A DNA stretch of 64,000 bases from Xenoacremonium recifei (lineage: Eukaryota; Ascomycota; Sordariomycetes; Hypocreales; Nectriaceae): NCBI GenBank assembly GCA_012184525.1, contig WOFQ01000016.1, positions 619,038-683,037 on the forward strand, written 5' to 3'. The translations under genes and the position numbers were made by a program. Positions 45,963 through 55,227 of this stretch are shown piece after piece (the first letter of the stretch is position 1; every line of letters starts with the position of its first letter). A model generated the notes under the pieces. The model was not told the origin of the DNA and ran no database searches. It saw only the letters and a program-made list of their open reading frames with translations.

Positions 45963-48609
45963 CTAAATTCCAGTAGCAGGCTTTTGAGGCAACGTCGCCG
46001 GGTTGCCGTATTGGTGAGGGAGGTGGCTGAAGGGCTGATTAGGCCCCTGAGCGGGAGGGACGTTAGGGCGGCTTGGGATGTGTGCCGAGGGGTTTGGCGG
46101 CAGGGTTGAGGGGGCCATGTGCTGCTGGGGGTTCGGCGGTAATGGCTGTGGCGGCGGCGCGTGCTGGATGCGCGGAGAGTGGTAGGCCGGCATGGAGTTG
46201 CTGGACCCCTGGCGAGCCATGCCATAGCCACCGCCAAAAGGAGGCATCGGTTGTTGGTAGCCGGGATAGGCCAGGTGAGGGGATCCGACCTGAGGGCTGC
46301 CTTGGTGAGAGCCTGGTGCTGTGAAGGGAGGCTGGGGGACAGGCACAGGAGGCATGCCGTTGCCTCCAGGCACAAACGACTGCGTCTTGGGGTTGAAGGC
46401 ATGGTTACGGTTGTAGCTCCCGGGAATGGGATGCTGGCTCTTAGGGTCATGCGGGTTCACATTCATCGGGAGCTGACCGTAGGCGTATGGGATGCCGAGC
46501 TGTCCCTGAGGACCACCGGCGGGAGGACCTCTGGGGGCAAAGGGTCCTGGACTGTAGCCTGGCTGCTGCCAGTTCTGCGGCGGTGGTCCTGCAGCAGCAG
46601 GTGGTGGAATGGGAGTGCCATAGGCCGTCATTGGGCTACCACCAGGCGGGTATCGCTGCTGAGCTGGCTGTGTCTGATACTGCCAGGCGTTAGTTCGAGA
46701 TCCTTAGCTTGGATGAGGAGGATATAGGACATACCGGAGGCATCGAATATTGCGGGTAAGGCTGATTAGGCATCGTACCAGGCATAGCAGGATACCCAGG
46801 GGCTTGTTGAGCGTAACCAGGTGCCATCTGGCCTGGAAACGACGGGGGCGGAGCCTGCACAGCATACTGGGGATTCGGCGGTGTCATGTACTGAGGCTGT
46901 GGGATCCAGGTCTGTTGCTGAGGGCCTCCCCAATAAGGAGTGTACTGGTGTCTGGAGTCGAAGCTGTCCGAATCATCTCGTCTCTGCTTACTCGGCTTCC
47001 CCCTCTTGCTCAGATTCGACTTGTCCTTGGCCGACGTGGAACTCGTCCTGGAGACTCCATTATCGCCTTCGGTTTCTTCCAGGGGAAAGGTTAGTCTTCA
47101 ATATTGCAGGGATTGATTATGCAACATACCAGCCACATTCTCCTCAGAGCTTCCGAAAATTCGTTCTCTGGCCAACTTGTACATCTCTTCACGCTCTTCC
47201 CTCGTCAATCTGCAGTTTGTTAGCACTCACAAATTGACAGGAGATCCAAAGTATACGTACTTCTGACTCGGGGCTTGTGGCTTGTCCTTGGCTTCGCTAC
47301 CGGTTTCCGAGGTCGCCTTAGACGGGCTCGTGCTAGGACCTCCTTCGCTGTCCTGGCCCCTTCGCATAATCTTCCTCGGAAGGACTGCGGGGGGCGGAGT
47401 GCTGCTAGTAGATTCATTTGGATTGGGATTGATCAGGGCTAGAGACATGGGTACCCTGCAGAATGGTGTTCTGAAGATGCGAACTGATCCAACGTGAGGC
47501 TCATAAGAATGTGTCATGTGATAGTAATCCGCGAGCTTGTGTGTAAGCATTCTGCAGAAGCTGTTGGACGGCGGAAGATCCATGTAAGGCTCTCTAGAGC
47601 GATAATTAGCCTGTGAAATTTCTAGTTGTATAAATGACTTGAACTTACTTGGAGTCTTGAACGAAGTCGATGACCTGTTTTTCCAGTCTAAGAAGAAAGA
47701 GTCTATCCTTGGGTGATGACATGGCCTCAAGAAGTTTTTCATCTGGGGCCTGTCGGTAGATGACATTTAAGGCATCGGAGGATGCTCCTAAGGGCATTGA
47801 AGAGCTTGCGCCCGATTGCTGCTCAGAGGATGTGCTCTGAGGAGTCAGAACCCCCTGGATCGGCATAGGCTGAGGCATTCGACGTTCGGCGATGTCTCCC
47901 AGGTGGATGCCGCGTGCTCGCGCAGCAACCTCTGATCCCATTCGTGACCCAGCCAACATCGATCCGCGAACGGAAAATGTGTCGTCGTCTTCTGCAGCCG
48001 CCTTGACGCTGGCACTGTCGTCAGGTCGGAGAGACTCCTTTTCATCTAATGCAAAGGTGGTCCCCGAGGTGATGCTTTTCCCGTCAAGACTAGGTGGCTT
48101 CGTGCCCAGATCAGAGCTCGAGTCGGCTCTCTGGGAGTCATCAGAGGCGCTCTCGCGCCCGACCGTCGCGCCAGGTCTTTCCACAGACAAGGAAGTATCT
48201 CCATTGACGACTAGACTTGGGGCCCTAGGGCCAAGATTCAGGTCGTTTAATGATCCCGTGACCTTGTCCATGGCGATGCTTTTCTCAGCTGATACTGGGA
48301 CGCTGCCTGGGCGGGTCACTGGAACTTCTCCTGTTCGGCCATTGGCGACAACGATGCCGGCTGGCGGTGTGGAAGCCTTGACTTTCATCGGCTGTTCTTT
48401 CAGAGGTGTAGCGACTCGACGGGCAATAGTATGGGCCTTGTTATCCTGCTTCACTGAAGCAGCAACCTATAAACAAGAGACGTGAGCATGCGCGAATAGA
48501 ATAATTCAACAGTGAGTTCATGTAAGAGAAAGGGGGGACAGCAGCGCAGAGACCGTACCTTGGCGAACGAGGGCTTTGGAAGATCAGGAGACACTTGAGC
48601 GGTCGCCAT
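45963..48609 (-). CDS. R3H-SUZ domain RNA-binding protein
   Basis: Predicted 779 residues from six exons: 48609-48559, 48466-47649, 47593-47261, 47209-47130, 47075-46735 and 46679-45963; introns of 92, 55, 51, 54 and 55 nt. All junctions keep frame and domain continuity. Residues ~20-250 are Ser-rich and probably disordered. The R3H single-stranded nucleic acid-binding domain is at ~275-345 (FLLRLEKQVIDFVQDSK, EPYMDLPPSNSFCRMLTHKL, ADYYHMTHSYEP). It is followed by a SUZ motif across the third and fourth introns (LTREEREEMYKLARERIFG). The C-terminal ~350 residues are Pro/Gln/Gly/Tyr-rich. Layout matches fungal R3H-SUZ proteins related to yeast Rbs1, which binds RNA and influences RNA polymerase III assembly. 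Whether that role applies here is inference. The Pro/Gln tail suggests assembly into RNP granules. Confidence 0.88.
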
Positions 48610-50339
48610 GATGGACAGCAAACTGGCGGGGGGCACCAGTCCGAGACGGGAGGAGGGTGACAGACGGTGATGCGAAACGATAATGTCTGCGGCGGCGAGC
48701 GAGCAAACAACAAGATGAGGCTACAACTCAGCTTAGGCCGGGCAGGCAAGCAGCGACAAGGCGGCAGCAGGAAAGGACAGGATCCGAAATCAAGAAGCAG
48801 AATCGATCAAAGCGGACCAGGAGAACGAGAACGGAGAACCGGTGTTCATCGTCGATATGGGAAAGACATTGTAGGGTTCCGACCGGAAAGGCGATCTTGG
48901 AGGAGGGCGGAGGAGATGGACGGGCGCGCGAGAAACGATTACTGCCGCTGCTTCTGCTGCTGCACTGCGATGTCGTCGATGAGGCCGGTCTGTTCTCGAT
49001 GAGGAGGCCGGGCGTCCTGTCGTCGTTGTCGTCGTCTCGATGTCTCGATGATGGTCGTCGCTCTGCAGCAGATGCTCCTCGCGCAAACGCTAGACTCTTG
49101 GGCGCTCGGCGACTCTACCGCAGGGATTGGAGAGGGCAAACGCTGGAGAGGAGGCTGTCACAAGGACTCCTGACTGGGCTAAGCCGTCGATGGGAGCAGA
49201 ACAAGTGACAGTGGAGGATGGGATGGGATGGGATTTGGTGGAGGGGGGTGTGGGAAGAAAAATATGCGAAAGGCGGGACGCGGAGCAGACTTACAGCGAG
49301 GAGAGCCCTGTAACCTGTAACCTGTAACTGTAGCCAACGGCCGCCCGAGATCGCAGCGGGACAAGCCCAGGGCACCTGCACAAAATATACACCCGGCAGG
49401 AGATAATAAATGAGTTCATCTACGTTTCCATCGCGCAACTGTCACCTTCCCGTCTCTACACCAGGTCCCGGCAATCAAACGAGCCCGCGTTCGCTTCATT
49501 TCCTCGCCCGTCGCCAGCATCGCATCCCCCAAGGAAAGGCCCTAGCGCCGGCAGATTCCTCAGCTGGCAGTGCTTAGGTAAATCGCCAGACGGGACAACT
49601 CTGGGCTGGGCTGGGCTGGGCTGGGCTGGGCTGGCTGCATGGGTACCTCAGACGAAGGCAAGCCACGAAAAGCCACTGACAGCCTGTCGGGTCGCCGCAA
49701 CGCACGCACGCATGCGGGAGATGTTTTCTGCAGCTTGTTCTGGAAGTCTATCACATCTCAGCTGGCCGCAACGTCACTGGATTCCCCCCCTTTGTGGCGA
49801 CTGCTGCCCAATACTCGGGACAAACACACAGTCATAATCCCAAGCCCACCTATGTTTGTAGAGGCTACGCAGTACTTGGGCATTCATCCGTTCCTCGACG
49901 CTTGGGTTTGCTTTCAGGCAGCCACGCAACCGTCGAAAACAGGGCTTGCGCTTGCCTGCCGCCTCATTGCGCCGCAGACCAGCAAACGGCCGCCAGCAAC
50001 CGTCACGAGAGTGATACAGGGGGTGATGTCCAGCACCTCACGCCTCACCGTCTCAAGTCCTACATCGGTCACGTGAGCCTGTACTCGGTCCGGGGTCCCA
50101 GATTACATCAGCCGGTTCGCCCAATCAAACTCAGATCTCAGAAAGCAGTCGATCCTCCTCAAAGGTCACATTCGCATCAAATCTTGTCCACTGTCTGTTG
50201 AAGACCGCTGGAGCCAGTACCACACACCCCATCTGCCTTAACGCTGCCTTGTATCATCCGCTTTACTTCTCCACGGGACTTCACCACCGTACTCATCAAA
50301 ACTCCTATTTCTAGTCTCAAAATTGCACCAGTCGCCACC
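48610..50339. promoter_or_regulatory. Divergent promoter region, R3H gene / zinc-knuckle gene
   Basis: 1.7 kb between two genes transcribed away from each other. Simple repeats are present: GGGAT units near 49,218-49,235, three CCTGTAA units near 49,309-49,328, and about five GGGCT units at ~49,603-49,633. A CCACC precedes the zinc-knuckle ATG at 50340 and the leader is pyrimidine-rich. No gene found inside; the open frames have chance-like composition. Confidence 0.5.
49603..49633. repeat. (GGGCT)n pentanucleotide repeat
   Basis: About five and a half uninterrupted GGGCT units followed by GGCTGC. Shorter runs of the same unit occur near 8,205-8,220 and 62,727-62,745, all in non-coding DNA. 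Confidence 0.85.
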
Positions 50340-51415
50340 ATGTTCACTTACAGAGGACGGGGCGGCCCCTCGAGGTCCACGCCCGCCAACGTGCAATGCC
50401 AAAAGTGTCTCAAACGAGATATGTCGCCTCTATTCTGAATTCTCATTGCTCCAAGCTGACCGTCTTAGAACGCCACTACTCATATGAGTGCAAAGCATCA
50501 GCCCAAGAGCGGCCGTACGCTTCTCGCCCCTCGCGGTCTCAGCAGCTTAGGAACCCGAAGCTCGTGCCCAAGTTGACCAATGACTCTCTCACTCCACAAG
50601 AGAAGAAGTAAGGCCCTTTCAATCGCAATCAAAGAGCCTTCAAACTGACTTCATCTAGACAAGGAGTTGCGGATGAAGTCCTCGCCAAAGCTGAAGCAGA
50701 GCGAGCCAGGAAACGTGAACGTGAAGAACGTGAGGATGAGCTAGTCGAGTCCGTGGCGAAGAGACGAAGATCTGTGTCTTCTCACTCCGTATCAACCATC
50801 TCCACGCGATCCTCGCAATCGCGATCACCGTCACCGTCAAGGGAAAGAGTCGGATCAGCCTCCCCTCGACGTGGACGCAGCCCGCAATCAAAGCAAGGCA
50901 GTTACCACCGAAACCGTGAAGAAAGCTACAGTCGCAGTCCAAGCCGAAGCCGAAGCCAGAGCCGCAGCCCAACGCACAGTCGCAGTCCGAGTCCCAACCA
51001 TGCCGCTTGGCCGCGACGGTCCTTGTCGAGAGCCAGTCGCTCTCCTCTTCGACGCGGCCCTGAACGACGACATCGAGATCACGAACCTGCACCTTCCAGG
51101 CGACTTCACGAAGGTGATGAGCCACCTCGACAGAGGCGATACTCGTCTGCCTCCATGGGCTCAGAGGAGCCTGCCCCTGAACGCAACCAGAACTACGGAG
51201 GACGCCCCGAGCGAGGAAGCAGGTTCCAGGAAGAGCGTAACTTCGAGCGCAACCGTAACGAAAGGCCGCGCGAGAGGTTTCAAAGGCGGCCGCAAGGGGG
51301 CCCGGGCGAAAACAGGCGAGGGCCACCAGCCCAGGAACGTCCGAGGGAACGGAGTTTAAGTCCCTTCAGCAGACGATTAGCCATGACCCAGGCATTAAAC
51401 ATGGGAGGCAGGTAG
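50340..51415 (+). CDS. ZCCHC10-like zinc-knuckle, Arg/Ser-rich protein with an apparent AT-AC intron
   Basis: Predicted 323 residues from exons 50340-50418, 50472-50607 and 50659-51415. Intron 2 is ordinary (51 nt, donor GTAAGG, acceptor CTAG). Intron 1 (53 nt) appears to begin ATATGT and end AC, with a normal branch sequence GCTGAC 13-18 nt before its end. This join makes the CCHC knuckle perfect: Cys20-x2-Cys23-x4-His28-x4-Cys33 (CQKCLKRGHYSYECK), as in fungal and animal ZCCHC10-type proteins. The GT..AG alternative frameshifts and hits a stop. After the knuckle come PSRSQQLRNPKLVPKL and a charged helix (VLAKAEAERARKREREE), then ~200 residues of RS/SP dipeptides like splicing-factor RS domains. 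A nuclear RNA-related role is inferred. The start ATG has a strong CCACC context. Confidence 0.85.
50419..50471 (+). other. Apparent AT-AC spliceosomal intron
   Basis: Runs from G|ATATGT to AAC|GC. The 5' end looks like a U2-type donor (GTATGT) with the first G replaced by A, and the last G of the acceptor is replaced by C. The branch region (AAGCTGACC) is U2-type. No U12-type ATATCC donor or TTCCTTAAC branch is present. Confidence 0.6.
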
Positions 51416-51521
51416 ATAGATGATGGAGTTATTTGTTTGAGGGTATCAAAGCAGATTTATATGAACCATAACCAACGCCCCGACCAGAATTTTGAACATA
51501 CAGTTGTGATTTCCCGTGTGC

Positions 51522-52157
51522 TCATGCGAGCAGTTCCGCCTCCTCTTCCCGTTCCCTCCGCTCCTCTTCCTCCTCCTCCCTCTCTCTCACTCTCAATCCT
51601 TCAACTAGTGCCACACCATCCATACCCGCCGCATCACCCTCGCCCTCCACGGCCTTCGTCCGCTCCGCCGCGCTCTTCTGCGCCCCCGTAATGCGATCCC
51701 TCACCAGCCTCGCAATGGCATTATCTGTCCTCACATTCAACACCTCCATCTTCCGGTCCAGCTCCCGCTTCAAATCCCAATTCGGCTTCTTGGGTTGCAG
51801 CTTGAACAGATCCACGCCCTTGTCGTCCTGCGCGTCAATGGCTGCCTGCAGCGTGACCTCTTCCTCCACGTCCGCCGCGCGCTCCTCCAACGTCGGCTGT
51901 TCGAGGTTCAAAGTCGGCGCCGTTTCGAAACCGAGCTTGGGCCCGCGCGTCTCGTGGTCGTAGTTGCGGCCTGAGAGGTGCTTGGTGATGTCATTCTCTG
52001 GCGGCTGCTGTTGTTCTTGCGGAGGGGAGAGGGCTCGCTCGGATTCGGGGGCCACGATCTCGTCGCCGGGTTGTTTGCGCTTGAGATTCTTGAGCTTTGC
52101 GAGCCGCGCTTTGCGGTCGTCGGAGGCGGCGCTGAGGGCGTTGTGGGAAGAGGACAT
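51522..52157 (-). CDS. cwf18: Pre-mRNA splicing factor Cwf18 (CCDC12 family)
   Basis: Single-exon 211-residue protein of the Cwf18/CCDC12 family, a component of the NineTeen-associated, catalytically activated spliceosome. The N-terminus has the family-typical basic helix (DDRKARLAKLKNLKRKQ). The middle carries SGRNYDHETRGPKLGFET and LEERAADVEEEVTLQAAI, and the core ends with VDLFKLQPKKPNWDLKREL followed by LNVRTDNAIARLVRDRI, all family marks. The C-terminal ~40 residues are Glu/Arg-rich and disordered. Length is close to other fungal members. Head to head with the PPR gene, 328 bp between start codons; convergent with the zinc-knuckle gene, whose product is also RNA-related. Confidence 0.92.
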   Translation of the reverse strand: MSSSHNALSAASDDRKARLAKLKNLKRKQPGDEIVAPESERALSPPQEQQQPPENDITKHLSGRNYDHETRGPKLGFETAPTLNLEQPTLEERAADVEEEVTLQAAIDAQDDKGVDLFKLQPKKPNWDLKRELDRKMEVLNVRTDNAIARLVRDRITGAQKSAAERTKAVEGEGDAAGMDGVALVEGLRVREREEEEEERREREEEAELLA

Positions 52158-52485
52158 GGCGAGATGGTGGTGGTGGTGGTTTTGTATGTCTCAGTGTCGG
52201 CCGGCAAAAAGATTTCGGGATAGCTCTGTCGTCGATGTTGGAGGTTTGCGGTCGCGGGGTGGGAAACGCGCCTAGCGCCGCTAACGTGCAGAGCGCCACT
52301 GCTAAAATCCAGGGCTGCGGAGCGCTAAATCTTATCGATTATTAGCCGCCTCGAACCGCGAAAACTTCCACCTCCATCGACCTCGACCTCGAAACCGCGC
52401 GATACCGATTCGCTGTTCCAAGCCTGTTGCTGGCCAATTCCGCTATGCAGATGGTCGCGCCCGGACTGGCACCGCTTCTGGGAAA
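52158..52485. promoter_or_regulatory. Shared divergent promoter of CWF18 and the PPR gene
   Basis: 328 bp between the two start codons. CTTATCGATTA at 52331-52341 is a variant of the 11-mer seen at 27163 and 43940. No TATA box visible. Confidence 0.55.
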
Positions 52486-54960
52486 ATGCCGGTAGTCCCT
52501 CTATGCCGTGCCTGCGCCACGAGGCTCAAAGCCTCGGTAACATGGAGCCCGCGGCCGATCTCGATGGTCTTGCGACAGACACCTTCGACTTACCGAGCGA
52601 TCGCAACGGCTACCGTCGAGACGAGATACGATGAATCGCCAACCGAAATCCAAGCCCCTAAGCGGCCCCGATTGTCAGTAGGGGCAGTCCTCTCGCAGGC
52701 GCAATTCAAAGATCACCAGTCAAAGCAGCCAGGCCAACAGAGACGAAAACGCCCGGCTCGACCACGAGAAGAGCTTGAGCAGCAGGAATCCGAGCCACAG
52801 ACGGAAACAAAGACTCCAAAATCCAAGGCGAACTCCAAACGCATTGCCAAATGGAAGAACAAGCTTCGGGCCAAAGAAGAGGCTAAGGCTCTTGAGGAGA
52901 GCCGCAAGTTGAAAGAAAAGGAGATTAATGACCACACCAGACGCCTCCAGTGGAGTACTCTACGAAGGAAGCTGCCACAGGCAGAGGTGGCAGAGGCGAG
53001 AAAGCGGTTCAACGAGTGGGATCTGGAGCTCTCATTTGTTGGAAATCGGCAACTCGGAATAGTACATCCCTGGTCAGAGTATGGCAAATGGCTGTTCAAC
53101 TACGACTCCGTGGCCGAGATGCGGGAGGCATGGCAATTCTACGATGCCAAGGCGCGAAAAAGGAACTGGCCATATGTTATGCTATCGACGCTTCACCTTT
53201 GTCCAGAAAAGACGATCCAGGTCCTCGACGCAACCCTTGATCCGCCTCCCCCCGGCTACGCCATCCACGATGTCTTGGAGTTTGCAGTCCGAATGTGGGA
53301 TCCCTCAGAGTTGAAGGAGTTCCAGGACAAGGAGGCCAAGGCGATGGAAATGCTGGATATCTTTGCCAGAGTTATTGAGGATTTGCCCTCTCGACATGTC
53401 CCCTTTCGGCAATCGACACTCGCAGCTATGATCAAGAAGCTGCCCTTGGACCATGTCACTGAATTCTCGACTTTGCTTCACAAATCCGGGAGGAAGCTAC
53501 ATCACCACACGCTTCTACATCTCGCCAGCCGTCTTGCATCACGGCCTTCGACCAAAATCAAGGCCTTTGAGATTCTCCAAGGCATTGCTGAAGGAGGAGA
53601 GGACTTAAACCAAGCAAAGTACGCCAGCGTCATCACCACACTGCTGCACCCCTCGCATTGCGAAGATGTGAACCACGCAGATCATGGAGGATTCCTCCCT
53701 CAAGACGCCCTACAGTACTTCATGGAAAAGGGGTTGTCACCCAATATCATCAACGTTACGGCCGTGGTAGAAGCGCTCTGCCAACAAGGAGATTATGCCG
53801 CCGCAATGAAGCTTCCGCTCGTGCTCGCCGAGACAGGAGCTGTCATCGACGCTCGATGCACCCAAGCCGTATTCAGGGGCGCAAAACGCAGTCTCGACAT
53901 AGCCAATATTCAAGCAGCCATCAAAGTCGCTACGGTTTCGGAAACGCCATATATCGAACTCTTAAACCAAGGCCTTCACTCCATCTGGGCCTTCGCCGAG
54001 CTTGAGAGCCGCGAGAAGAAACTCTCTGCGCCATGGAACAAGCCCCTATTCGGCCCCATGCTACACATCTACGAAAAGAAATTCGATCTCGAGCCCCTGC
54101 AATGGCTCCTCCCAGACTCCCTCCCCCTCATCCTCTCTCAAGACCACCCCGACGGCACGGAGAAGTTCTGCGAAAGGCATCCTCGAGCCTGGGACTTCAA
54201 GACCACCATTGTGCCCGTCGTTCACGAGCTGTTCTCCGCTGGACCAGGCGGCAAGCAGCAGCCGAACTCTACAACGCTGGCCATCATGCTGCGCGCATAC
54301 ATCCGCTCCCTCTCGCGGCCCTACGACCTGATCGCCTTCTACGCCTTCTTCAAAGCCCGCCTGGAAGAGCGCGGCGCAAACAACCCCGCGCTCAAGCTCG
54401 TCAAGGAGCAGGGCTCGATCGTCCACGATCTCCTCATCCAGATCATGACCGACTCGCGCCTCCTCATGCCCTCGGCGCTGCAGGTCTTCGGCGACATGCT
54501 CCGCGACCTCATCAAGACCAACGAGCTCTCCCCCTCCTCCACCGAATCTCCCCCCAAGCCATCCTCCTCTCCATCCGACGATCACACGCCCATCCACCCG
54601 CCCCCCTCGCTCAGCACCTTCAACATCCTCCTCCACGGCCTGGTCATGCGCCACGAGCGCCACCTCGCAACCCAAGTCCTAGCCGCCATGCGCGAGCACG
54701 GCGTGCGCCCCGCGGCCGCGACCTGGAACACGGTCGTCAAGGGCGCGGCCCACGAGCAGGACATCCCAGCCACTGTGGGCGCGCTGCAGGGCCTCGAGGC
54801 CGCGGGCCACACGCCGGATGCGGCGACGTATCGTGCGTTTGGGCGGCTGCGCGATCAGAATGCTGCGCTGAGGGCGATGGAGCGCGTGATTGAGGTGAAT
54901 AAGTTGCGGCTGGATGGGGAGTTGCCGGAGGGGGATGTTGATGAGGCCGAGAGCTTTTAG
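52486..54960 (+). CDS. Mitochondrial pentatricopeptide repeat (PPR) protein
   Basis: Single-exon 824-residue protein. Residues 1-45 are basic and free of acids up to about residue 45 (MPVVPLCRACATRLKASVTW), a likely mitochondrial presequence. A Lys/Glu/Gln-rich charged stretch (~75-160) follows. The remainder is alpha-helical repeat. Clear PPR units lie near the C-terminus (TFNILLHGLVMRHERHLATQ, VLAAMREHGVRPAAATWNTV, VGALQGLEAAGHTPDAATYR). Weaker ones are in the middle (LPQDALQYFMEKGLSPNIIN, VTAVVEALCQQGDYAAAMKL). A low-complexity Ser/Pro linker splits the C-terminal set near residue 690-705. Fungal PPR proteins stabilise or translate particular mitochondrial RNAs; the target here cannot be read. 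The start is the first ATG and gives the presequence. Shares a divergent promoter with CWF18. Confidence 0.85.
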   Translation: MPVVPLCRACATRLKASVTWSPRPISMVLRQTPSTYRAIATATVETRYDESPTEIQAPKRPRLSVGAVLSQAQFKDHQSKQPGQQRRKRPARPREELEQQESEPQTETKTPKSKANSKRIAKWKNKLRAKEEAKALEESRKLKEKEINDHTRRLQWSTLRRKLPQAEVAEARKRFNEWDLELSFVGNRQLGIVHPWSEYGKWLFNYDSVAEMREAWQFYDAKARKRNWPYVMLSTLHLCPEKTIQVLDATLDPPPPGYAIHDVLEFAVRMWDPSELKEFQDKEAKAMEMLDIFARVIEDLPSRHVPFRQSTLAAMIKKLPLDHVTEFSTLLHKSGRKLHHHTLLHLASRLASRPSTKIKAFEILQGIAEGGEDLNQAKYASVITTLLHPSHCEDVNHADHGGFLPQDALQYFMEKGLSPNIINVTAVVEALCQQGDYAAAMKLPLVLAETGAVIDARCTQAVFRGAKRSLDIANIQAAIKVATVSETPYIELLNQGLHSIWAFAELESREKKLSAPWNKPLFGPMLHIYEKKFDLEPLQWLLPDSLPLILSQDHPDGTEKFCERHPRAWDFKTTIVPVVHELFSAGPGGKQQPNSTTLAIMLRAYIRSLSRPYDLIAFYAFFKARLEERGANNPALKLVKEQGSIVHDLLIQIMTDSRLLMPSALQVFGDMLRDLIKTNELSPSSTESPPKPSSSPSDDHTPIHPPPSLSTFNILLHGLVMRHERHLATQVLAAMREHGVRPAAATWNTVVKGAAHEQDIPATVGALQGLEAAGHTPDAATYRAFGRLRDQNAALRAMERVIEVNKLRLDGELPEGDVDEAESF

Positions 54961-55227
54961 GGGGTTTGGGGGTGTTGTATTATAGGCGTTTCAATGGGTA
55001 TGACGGTGAAGGTATATATATGTGTGTACAATAGAAGCAAGCATAGCTGCAGGCGTATATTTTGCAAAGACATGTGGACGACTTTTTCTGTGCGTCTAGA
55101 GGACTCCAATACTGCATGCACCCCCGTTTCTCATCGCTTCCAACCCTCAACTCAAAGTTTTCCAATAAATCCCAAACCTTATAGATCATAAAACATAGCC
55201 ATATTATTCCTATAGCGTCTATCCCAT

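Noticed and set aside
50397..50470. GT-AG intron (donor GTCGCC, acceptor TTAG) in the zinc-knuckle gene
   Set aside because: The junction shifts the reading frame, destroys the CCHC knuckle and meets a TGA a few codons later.
50655..51326. 223-codon minus-strand frame
   Set aside because: Mirror of the Arg/Ser-rich coding sequence of the zinc-knuckle gene.
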